A stretch of 9,834 nucleotides of DNA. Source: Lentimicrobiaceae bacterium. Its GTDB lineage: Bacteria; Bacteroidota; Bacteroidia; Bacteroidales; SKPS01. How positions within the stretch are numbered: position 1 is the first letter of the stretch; every line of letters begins with the position of its first letter. The notes below the pieces were generated by a model. It made no database searches, was not told the DNA's origin, and saw only the letters and a program-made list of their open reading frames with translations. Location: contig SKPS01000007.1 in assembly GCA_007119395.1 (NCBI GenBank), positions 1 through 9,834 on the forward strand, in the 5' to 3' direction. Shown here in pieces: positions 1 to 5,204 of this stretch. The position numbers and the translations under genes were made by a program.

Positions 1-174
1 CATATCGAGTTTTGCGAATATGATGATTCAGAGTGTCCGTTCCCGGGACATTGTACCACATGTGAGGATGGCAGAAAGGAAGAGGCAACAGGAATCAGAT
101 GTAGTGATTCCCCGGATGATTTTGATTTGCCGGATTTATGGAATGTTCAATCCCCACAATCCGATGATCCGTAA
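1..174 (+). CDS. C-terminal fragment of an unidentified cysteine-rich acidic protein
   Basis: Frame 1 is open from the window edge to a TAA at 172-174, giving the last 57 residues of a protein whose start lies outside. The visible part is acidic and contains five cysteines near the edge, spaced FCEYDDSEC, then GHCTTC, then RC. This could bind a metal or Fe-S cluster, or form disulphides. First codon positions are G-rich, as expected of a real frame; the overlapping frame-2 reading is basic and has no convincing start signal. The last residues (about VQSPQSDDP) are encoded by sequence built from repeated AATCC-like words, so the C-terminus may have been extended by repeat sequence. I do not recognise the family and assign no function. 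Confidence 0.45.
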   Translation, partial: HIEFCEYDDSECPFPGHCTTCEDGRKEEATGIRCSDSPDDFDLPDLWNVQSPQSDDP

Positions 175-200
175 TCCTAAAAGGGATACCAGGAAATACG

Positions 201-248
201 GTCTAAGCGTCTAATCGTCTAACTGCCTAATTGCCTGTTAGTTTAACT
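201..248. repeat. 8-bp tandem array, consensus GTCTAANC (6 units)
   Basis: Six consecutive 8-bp units are in phase: gtctaagc, gtctaatc, gtctaact, gcctaatt, gcctgtta, gtttaact. They diverge gradually from left to right. The array lies in the 309-bp spacer between the cysteine-rich tail and the M28 peptidase and has no coding sense. The CTAA core also appears, on the opposite strand, in the 9-bp array at 3891-3980. Confidence 0.75.
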
Positions 249-276
249 GATTTCCAATCCAGCCAAGACCCGAAAT

Positions 277-325
277 TTCTCGCAGACGCGATTTTTATTC
301 TCGCAGAGGCGCAGAGACGCAGAGG
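277..325. repeat. CGCAGAG-type repeat: three 8-bp units plus a spaced direct repeat
   Basis: A direct repeat of TTCTCGCAGA occurs at 277-286 and 298-307. The second copy runs into three in-phase 8-bp units (cgcagagg, cgcagaga, cgcagagg) at 302-325. From memory, similar CGCAGAGRCGCAGAG words occur between genes in many unrelated genomes, including filamentous cyanobacteria and Bacteroidota; I cannot verify copy number here. No gene or RNA structure is evident. Confidence 0.7.
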
Positions 326-335
326 TTTTTGGGAG

Positions 336-430
336 CCCACATCCCCACATCTCCACATCCCCACATCCCCACATCTCCACATCCCCACATCCCCACATCC
401 CCACATCCTCCATCCCCACATCCTCACATC
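336..430. repeat. 8-bp tandem array, consensus CYCACATC (12 units)
   Basis: About twelve units of 8 bp run continuously, mostly cccacatc with several tccacatc variants. One unit is 7 bp long (ctccatc at 408-414), and the last reads ctcacatc (423-430). One strand is entirely pyrimidine plus A, with no G. The array ends 11 bp before the predicted -7 element of the M28 peptidase gene, so it occupies the position of the upstream promoter element. Reading frames through it on both strands are low-complexity peptides and are not genes. Confidence 0.85.
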
Positions 431-441
431 AAAAAACCCCT

Positions 442-449
442 TATCTTTG
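442..449 (+). promoter_or_regulatory. Predicted -7 promoter element (TATCTTTG) for the M28 peptidase
   Basis: TATCTTTG matches the Bacteroidota -7 consensus TAnnTTTG exactly and lies 34 bp before the ATG. No TTG-type -33 element is found at normal spacing, because that stretch is the CYCACATC array. Transcription probably starts around 455, giving a leader of about 30 nt without a Shine-Dalgarno site. Confidence 0.5.
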
Positions 450-483
450 CCTGTTCTTTTTATTTACCAATGCCAATGATGCC

Positions 484-1647
484 ATGACTGTTAAGCGATC
501 TTTGATGACTTTGTGTGTGCTGTTGCTCACCAATACGTTCAGTTTTTCTCAATCACCGCTGATCCATCAGATGGTTCAGCAGGTATCGGGTGACACGTTG
601 TTTGCTACCATTGCTGACCTTCAGCCTATGGACAGGGTGAATGCCAGCAACAGCATGGTGCCAGCCTATTACCTGAAGCAGCGTTTGCAACAATATGATG
701 TAGACACGGTGTTTTTTCACTTTTTCAAAGACAACACCCCGCCCAATGTGATTGGCATCAGGTACGGGGAGCTATATCCTGACGACTACTATATTCTGGG
801 TGGTCATTACGATGCTGTGTTGCCGGGTGCCGGTGCTGACGACAACGCTTCCGGAACCGCAGGGGTGTTGGAGATGGCTCGTGTGACCCGGGGTATTAAA
901 CTCCAGAAGTCGCTGATGCTAATACTGTTCGCTGCTGAAGAGGTGGGGCTGTGGGGCAGCTTCGCTTTTGTCGACAGCGCGATCAACCACAGCGTGAACA
1001 TCGAAGGTATGATCAACATGGACATGATCGCCTACAGTCACAACCTCACCGATTCGTCGGTAAGTGTGTGCTACAAGTACCACTGTCTCGACATGCTGGA
1101 CACGTTCATGGTGGCCGCCGGCCTCTATGTGCCGGAACTGGGGATAGAGACAGATTCATCCTCTGCCGTGATCTGGGCCAGCGACCATGCCCCCTTCTGG
1201 CTGCAACAGATACCGGCTCTCTTCCTGATTGAGAACTCAGACCGGTGGGGCGGCAGCTTCAACCCCTACTACCACACCTTCGCCGACACCATTGGCATGG
1301 GTGCCAACAGCCCGTGGCTGGCCGAAAAAATCACCCGCTCGGCGGTCGCTACCCTGCTGTTGTACGTGGAACCGTTTCTGCCCATTGGCATAGAACTGCC
1401 AACATACCAGAAACCAACCGTAACCCTCTACCCCAATCCAACACATCAACAGTTTACCATCAGATCACCTCAACTCACCCAACACATCAACCTCACCCTG
1501 TTCGACAACACCGGAAGAGTGGTGCTGTCTCAGATGAATCTCCCCAATGGGCATTCGGTTGACATTAGCTCGCTGCCACACGGGGTCTACTTTGTGCGAA
1601 TCGACATAGATGGTGAGGCTGTAACCAAAAAAGTGGTGAAGATGTAG
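484..1647 (+). CDS. Secreted M28 family zinc aminopeptidase with T9SS C-terminal sorting domain
   Basis: This 387-residue protein begins with a signal peptide (KR at 4-5, hydrophobic core 7-20, likely cleavage near FSQ at 21-23). The M28 peptidase domain spans about 85-295. Expected di-zinc ligands are visible: H108 in GGHYD, the aspartate of ADDNASG (119-124), E153 beside the presumed general base E152 in AAEEVG, D180 in NMDM, and H264 in PYYHTF. Residues 310-387 form a T9SS type A sorting domain (LYPNPT, LFDNTGRVV, then SSLPHGVYFVRI and a basic end), so the enzyme should cross the outer membrane and be surface-attached or released. The likely role is removing N-terminal residues from peptides outside the cell; the specificity is not readable. 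ATG 484 is the first in-frame start, and other nearby ATGs are out of frame. The upstream promoter suggests a single-gene unit. Confidence 0.9.
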   Translation: MTVKRSLMTLCVLLLTNTFSFSQSPLIHQMVQQVSGDTLFATIADLQPMDRVNASNSMVPAYYLKQRLQQYDVDTVFFHFFKDNTPPNVIGIRYGELYPDDYYILGGHYDAVLPGAGADDNASGTAGVLEMARVTRGIKLQKSLMLILFAAEEVGLWGSFAFVDSAINHSVNIEGMINMDMIAYSHNLTDSSVSVCYKYHCLDMLDTFMVAAGLYVPELGIETDSSSAVIWASDHAPFWLQQIPALFLIENSDRWGGSFNPYYHTFADTIGMGANSPWLAEKITRSAVATLLLYVEPFLPIGIELPTYQKPTVTLYPNPTHQQFTIRSPQLTQHINLTLFDNTGRVVLSQMNLPNGHSVDISSLPHGVYFVRIDIDGEAVTKKVVKM

Positions 1648-1655
1648 CATGAAGA

Positions 1656-1676
1656 GATCCTCCCCGAAGGGGGATC
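1656..1676 (+). other. Small G+C-rich hairpin after the peptidase gene
   Basis: GATC (1656-1659) can pair with GATC (1673-1676), and CCCC (1662-1665) with GGGG (1669-1672), around a GAA loop with a 2-nt bulge. It begins 9 bp after the peptidase stop, but no T tract follows, so it is at best a weak terminator or a 3'-end-stabilising structure. Confidence 0.3.
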
Positions 1677-1680
1677 AATA

Positions 1681-1736
1681 CATCAAACATCAAAACAACA
1701 CATCAAACATCAAAAAAAAGAATTTCAAACATCAAA
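1681..1736. repeat. CATCAAA tandem/interspersed 7-bp repeat (5 copies)
   Basis: CATCAAA occurs at 1681, 1688, 1701, 1708 and 1730 in an A-rich stretch, as two adjacent pairs plus one single copy. The array fills most of the 109-bp spacer between the peptidase and the sigma-54 activator and ends 20 bp before the activator's ATG. It would form an unstructured, G-poor leader for that gene. No TAnnTTTG promoter is visible in the spacer on the + strand. Confidence 0.7.
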
Positions 1737-1756
1737 CGAAGAACAAACAACAAATT

Positions 1757-2917
1757 ATGCCAACGGTATTGATTATTGACGACGAGGAGGCGATCAGGGC
1801 GACGCTGAGGGACATTCTTGAGTACGAGAAGTATGGGGTTGATGATGCTGCGGATGGTGAGCAGGCATTGGAGTTGGCGCAGCAGAACACGTACGATGTA
1901 ATTTTGTGTGACATCAAGATGCCGGGGATGGATGGTTTGGAGGTATTGGAGCGTATTCAGACGCATTCGGATGCTCCGGTGGTGATGATTTCGGGTCACG
2001 GCACCATTGACACGGCTGTGGAGGCGATCAAGAAGGGTGCTTACGATTACATTTCGAAGCCTCTTGACCTGAACCGTTTGCTGGTCACATTACGGAATGC
2101 TTTAGACAAGGGGAACCTGGTGCAGGAGACCCGTAAGCTCAAGAAGCGAGTGATTGGAGAGTGGGAGATGGTGGGTGAATCGCCGGCGATGGAGGAGGTG
2201 CGTACGATGATTCATCGTGTTGCTCCTACCGACGCAAGGGTGTTGATCACCGGTCCGAACGGCACCGGCAAGGAGTTGGTTGCACGCAACCTCCACGAGC
2301 AGAGTCTGAGGGCCAAATCGCCGTTTATTGAGGTGAACTGCGCTGCCATTCCGTCAGAGTTAATTGAAAGCCAGTTGTTTGGCCACGAGAAGGGCTCCTT
2401 TACCTCTGCCATCAAGCAGCGCAAAGGGGATTTTGAGCAGGCACACGGTGGCACGTTGTTCCTCGACGAGATTGGCGACATGAGTCTGTCGGCACAGGCC
2501 AAGGTGCTGCGTGCCCTTCAGGAGAACAAGATCACCCGTGTGGGTGGCGAGAAAGACATCACGGTGGATGTGCGTGTGATTGCTGCCACCAACAAGAATT
2601 TGCGCGAGGAGATTGACAAGGGGCATTTCAGGGAGGACCTCTACCACCGTTTAAGTGTGATATTGATTCACGTGCCTCCGTTGCGTGAGCGTGCCGATGA
2701 CATCCCTTTGCTGGCGAGGCATTTTATGGAGCAGGCGTGCCAGGGGATGGGGCGTCAGGCGCTGCCATTCTCTGACGAGGCCTTTGAGGCGATGAAGCAA
2801 CTTGAATGGACCGGCAACATCCGTGAGCTGCGCAATGTGGTGGAACGCCTCGCCATCCTGTGCGATAAAGCGATTACCGAACAGGATGTGAGGCAGTATG
2901 CGATGCCGCTTAAATAG
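1757..2917 (+). CDS. Sigma-54 activator: receiver plus AAA+ response regulator lacking a DNA-binding domain
   Basis: This 386-residue NtrC-type response regulator should remodel RpoN-RNA polymerase after phosphorylation. The receiver domain (1-120) has acidic D8/D9, phospho-acceptor D52 (LCDIKMPGMDG), S79 and K101. The AAA+ domain (about 137-370) has Walker A GPNGTGKE (166-173), the sigma-54 contact loop as GSFTSA (213-218) rather than GAFTGA, Walker B TLFLDEIGD (233-241), arginine-finger region REDLYHRLS (292-300) and sensor II GNIRELRN (353-360). The protein stops at 386, just after the AAA+ lid, with no Fis-type HTH. From memory, this truncated form with the same variant loops is widespread in Bacteroidota, so it is probably intact. 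ATG 1757 is chosen because the receiver begins there (MPTVLIIDD); an in-frame ATG at 1649 would add 36 residues encoded by repeats. No histidine kinase gene is adjacent. Confidence 0.88.
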   Translation: MPTVLIIDDEEAIRATLRDILEYEKYGVDDAADGEQALELAQQNTYDVILCDIKMPGMDGLEVLERIQTHSDAPVVMISGHGTIDTAVEAIKKGAYDYISKPLDLNRLLVTLRNALDKGNLVQETRKLKKRVIGEWEMVGESPAMEEVRTMIHRVAPTDARVLITGPNGTGKELVARNLHEQSLRAKSPFIEVNCAAIPSELIESQLFGHEKGSFTSAIKQRKGDFEQAHGGTLFLDEIGDMSLSAQAKVLRALQENKITRVGGEKDITVDVRVIAATNKNLREEIDKGHFREDLYHRLSVILIHVPPLRERADDIPLLARHFMEQACQGMGRQALPFSDEAFEAMKQLEWTGNIRELRNVVERLAILCDKAITEQDVRQYAMPLK

Positions 2918-2931
2918 CTGAGATTCTCGTT

Positions 2932-3882
2932 TTAGCGGTAGTAGGCATTCAGGAAATCCCGGATGTTTTTCTCCACACGCGCATTGGCGTCAGCCGGATC
3001 AAAACGATCAAACACTTCACCGGTAATCCCTTCATAGAGCTCAATATAGCGATCTGAGACGCTCTTCACGAACGACTCGGGCATGTTGGGCATCTGCTGC
3101 CCCTCTTTGCCTTGAAAGCCGTGCTCCATCAGCCATTCACGAACAAACTCCTTGGAGAGCTGCTTCTGGGTCTCACCTTTATCCTGACGATCCTGATAGC
3201 CTTCTTTGTAGAAGTAGCGGGAAGAGTCGGGTGTATGGATCTCGTCAATCAGAACGATCTCATCGCCCACCTTGCCAAACTCATACTTGGTATCTACCAG
3301 TATCAATCCGCGCTCAGCGGCCATCTCGGTGCCCCGCTGGAACAGTCTGCGGGTGTAGTCTTCAAGCTTCAGGTAGTCAGCTTCAGAGACCAGCCCTTGC
3401 TTCAGGATCTCTTCACGCGAGATATCCTCGTCATGGCCCACCACTGCTTTGGTAGTGGGTGTGAGCAGTGGCTCGGGGAAACGGTCGTTCTCTTTCATCC
3501 CTTCCGGCATGGGTACACCACAGATGGCTCGTTTGCCACTTCTGTATTCACGCCAGGCATGGCCAGATAAATACCCTCTGATCACCATCTCCACTTTGAA
3601 TGGCTCGGCATATTTCCCAATCGTGACCATCGGATCGGGTGTCGCCATCTTCCAGTTTGGCACTATGTCAGAAGTGGCATCCAGAAACTTTGAGGCGATG
3701 AGGTTCAGCACCGCACCCTTGTAGGGTATGCCAACCGGCAACACCACGTCAAAAGCTGAAATTCGGTCGGTGGTCACCATCACCATCAACTCATCTTTAA
3801 TGGTGTACACATCACGCACCTTGCCGTGGTACACCCCGGTCATGCCCGGAAAATCAAATTGTGTGTTTACTACTGCGTTCAT
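2932..3882 (-). CDS. purC: Phosphoribosylaminoimidazole-succinocarboxamide synthase (SAICAR synthetase)
   Basis: This cytosolic enzyme of de novo purine synthesis joins CAIR and aspartate with ATP to give SAICAR. The 316-residue protein has the N-terminal nucleotide-binding region GVYHGKVRDVY (16-26) and TTDRISAFDVVLP (37-49), the substrate-loop region EMVIRGYLSGHAW (98-110), the TPTTK segment (141-145) and the family signature LVDTKYEFG (195-203), followed by IDEIHTPDSSRY (212-223). At 316 residues it is the longer form, as in yeast Ade1 and other Bacteroidota, rather than the roughly 240-residue E. coli type. It starts at the only plausible ATG with an A-rich leader. It lies 157 bp downstream of phoH on the same strand and converges on the sigma-54 activator with a 14-bp gap, in which no real terminator is seen. 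No promoter motif is visible between phoH and purC, so co-transcription is likely. Confidence 0.96.
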   Translation of the reverse strand: MNAVVNTQFDFPGMTGVYHGKVRDVYTIKDELMVMVTTDRISAFDVVLPVGIPYKGAVLNLIASKFLDATSDIVPNWKMATPDPMVTIGKYAEPFKVEMVIRGYLSGHAWREYRSGKRAICGVPMPEGMKENDRFPEPLLTPTTKAVVGHDEDISREEILKQGLVSEADYLKLEDYTRRLFQRGTEMAAERGLILVDTKYEFGKVGDEIVLIDEIHTPDSSRYFYKEGYQDRQDKGETQKQLSKEFVREWLMEHGFQGKEGQQMPNMPESFVKSVSDRYIELYEGITGEVFDRFDPADANARVEKNIRDFLNAYYR

Positions 3883-3890
3883 TGTTATTG

Positions 3891-3980
3891 GTTTAGAATG
3901 TTTAGATTGTTTAGAATGTTTAGGGGGTTGAGGGGGTTGAGGTAGTTTAGGGGGTTTAGGGGGTTTAGTTAGTTGAGTTG
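3891..3980. repeat. 9-bp tandem array, consensus GTTTAGNNN (10 units), with G-quadruplex potential
   Basis: Ten consecutive 9-bp units stay in perfect phase. The first six bases are GTTTAG or GTTGAG in every unit, while the last three vary (aat, att, ggg, gta and others). The middle of the array has four G5 tracts at 3923-3927, 3932-3936, 3950-3954 and 3959-3963, separated by 4, 13 and 4 bases, which could form a quadruplex on the + strand. That strand is the template for purC, so the phoH-purC message would carry the C-rich complement. The array ends 8 bp from the purC start codon. Confidence 0.85.
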
Positions 3981-3988
3981 TTTTTTCC

Positions 3989-4058
3989 GTTCACTATTCA
4001 CTTTTCACTTTTCACTGTTCACTGTTCACCGTTCACTGTTCACCGTTCACCGTTCACT
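3989..4058. repeat. 7-bp tandem array, consensus GTTCACY (10 units), overlapping the phoH 3' end
   Basis: Ten in-phase 7-bp units run without interruption: gttcact, attcact, tttcact twice, then gttcact and gttcacc variants. On the minus strand the word is RGTGAAC. The last units lie inside phoH: its final five codons (VNGER) and TGA stop are repeat sequence. Because 7 is not a multiple of 3, the RGTGAAC array places TGA in all three minus-strand frames. Eight bases separate it from the 9-bp array. Confidence 0.88.
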
Positions 4059-4996
4059 TCTCCGCCGTAGGCTTTGATGACTCTTGTGACGAGTTCATGG
4101 CGTACGATATCCCTTTCGTCGAGGTATACGAAGTCGATTCCTTTGATATTTTTGAGGATATGCGTTGCGTGGAGCAGTCCGGATTGCTGGTGTTTCGGCA
4201 GGTCGATCTGTGTAACGTCACCGGTGATGAGGAATTTAGCAGATTTCCCCATTCTGGTGAGGAACATTTTAAGTTGCAGCGGGGTTGCATTTTGGGCTTC
4301 ATCGAGGATTGCGAAAGCGTGGTCGAGGGTTCTGCCACGCATAAAGGCCAGTGGTGCGATTTCGATGGTACCGTCTTCGAGGTAGCTTTGCAGTTTTTGG
4401 TGTGGGAGCATATCTCTGAGTGCGTCGTAGAGGGGTTGCAGGTAGGGGTCGAGTTTGTCTCTGAGGTCACCGGGCAGGAATCCGAGGTTTTCGCCGGCTT
4501 CTACGGCGGGGCGGGCCAGGATGATCCGTTTCACTTCGCGTTGTCTCAGGGCTTTCACGGCGAGGGCAACGGCGGTGTAGGTTTTCCCGGTGCCGGCGGG
4601 CCCAATGGCAAACAGCATATCGTGGCTTTTACAGCGGCTGACCATTCTGCGTTGGTTGGGGGTGCGTGCTTTCACTACTTTGCCACCACGGCCGAAAACC
4701 AGCACATCCTCATCCAACACCTCCGGCTCTTCACTCTCTGATGACACACCCTGGAAAAAGTTGTGTATCTGCTTCCGGGTGACCTCTCCGTACACCTCAA
4801 CATGGCGCTGCATATATTCAAACAGCTCACCAAACCTCTCTATGTCGGTTTCGTCACCAATAAGCCGGATCACCTCCCCTCTGGCAACAATCTTCATCTT
4901 TGGAAAATACTCTCGGATCACGTTCAGGTTCTCCTCGCCGGAACCAAGCAACTCAACCGGCGACAGGTTCTCAATCACATAACTCTTCTCCCCCAT
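4040..4996 (-). CDS. phoH: PhoH family P-loop ATPase
   Basis: This 318-residue cytosolic PhoH-like ATPase has an N-terminal extension with a probable nucleic-acid-binding region (about 30-85: KMKIVARGEVIRLIG, then an acidic linker) and a PhoH ATPase core (about 110-312). Visible motifs are TPNQ (112-115), Walker A GPAGTGKT (132-139), LARPAVEAGENLGFLPGD (160-177), Walker B AILDEAQN (229-236), TGDVTQIDLP (258-267) and SGLLHA (272-277). The family is a superfamily 1 helicase-like ATPase linked to RNA metabolism; its exact substrate in Bacteroidota is not established. ATG 4996 gives the usual length. The last five residues and stop are encoded by the 7-bp repeat array, so the C-terminal tip is probably lineage-specific. 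The gene is divergent from the DUF62 gene and probably first in a phoH-purC transcript. Confidence 0.93.
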   Translation of the reverse strand: MGEKSYVIENLSPVELLGSGEENLNVIREYFPKMKIVARGEVIRLIGDETDIERFGELFEYMQRHVEVYGEVTRKQIHNFFQGVSSESEEPEVLDEDVLVFGRGGKVVKARTPNQRRMVSRCKSHDMLFAIGPAGTGKTYTAVALAVKALRQREVKRIILARPAVEAGENLGFLPGDLRDKLDPYLQPLYDALRDMLPHQKLQSYLEDGTIEIAPLAFMRGRTLDHAFAILDEAQNATPLQLKMFLTRMGKSAKFLITGDVTQIDLPKHQQSGLLHATHILKNIKGIDFVYLDERDIVRHELVTRVIKAYGGEVNGER

Positions 4997-5045
4997 TGGC
5001 GATTTGTCAGTTTCTACGTTGTGTTTGTTTTGTTAAAACACCCGG

Positions 5046-5058
5046 CACTGTACCAGTG
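5046..5058. promoter_or_regulatory. Small inverted repeat CACTG-TAC-CAGTG upstream of phoH
   Basis: A perfect 5-bp inverted repeat with a 3-bp centre lies about 50 bp upstream of the phoH ATG, just downstream of its predicted -7 element. It could be an operator half-site pair or a small leader hairpin. It is short enough to be chance, and no regulator is known to me. Confidence 0.25.
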
Positions 5059-5072
5059 TTCACTTTCGGAGT

Positions 5073-5080
5073 CAAAAATA
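5073..5080 (-). promoter_or_regulatory. Predicted -7 promoter element (TATTTTTG on the minus strand) for phoH-purC
   Basis: The minus-strand sequence TATTTTTG matches TAnnTTTG exactly, 76 bp upstream of the phoH start. A -33 TTG at normal spacing is not seen. It would give a leader of roughly 70 nt containing the small inverted repeat. The surrounding A+T-rich divergent region (about 5070-5200) is otherwise non-coding. Confidence 0.45.
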
Positions 5081-5171
5081 CACAATTCATCAACATAAAA
5101 AATGATAAAGAATGTTAAGTAAGTTTTTGATATCATAAGGTTGTTGTTATAAAAGGTACACGAATTCTTGT

Positions 5172-5179
5172 TACTTTTG
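5172..5179 (+). promoter_or_regulatory. Predicted -7 promoter element (TACTTTTG) for the DUF62 gene
   Basis: TACTTTTG matches TAnnTTTG exactly and lies 25 bp before the ATG at 5205. The nearest useful TTG (5144-5146) is 25 bp upstream, slightly longer than the 17-23 bp reported for flavobacterial promoters. The predicted transcript has a very short leader. Confidence 0.5.
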
Positions 5180-5204
5180 AGCCGTTATTACGAAACAGTT
5201 TTTT

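Noticed and set aside
227..427. 66-residue reading frame on the minus strand
   Set aside because: Most of it is the CYCACATC array translated into a low-complexity peptide of W, G, D and V; it has no family resemblance.
336..430. Possible CRISPR array
   Set aside because: Units are only 8 bp and directly adjacent, with no unique spacers and no cas genes.
1649..1756. N-terminal extension of the sigma-54 activator from an ATG at 1649
   Set aside because: The extra 36 residues are encoded by a hairpin and CATCAAA repeats, and the receiver domain starts exactly at ATG 1757.
2918..2931. Bidirectional terminator between the sigma-54 activator and purC
   Set aside because: The 14-bp gap has only a 3-bp stem (GAG/CTC) and no T tracts on either side.
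3112..3570. 152-residue reading frame on the plus strand
   Set aside because: It is antisense to the well-conserved purC and is explained as a shadow.
4097..4741. 214-residue reading frame on the plus strand
   Set aside because: It is antisense to phoH, whose motifs are complete; the plus-strand peptide has no recognisable domain.
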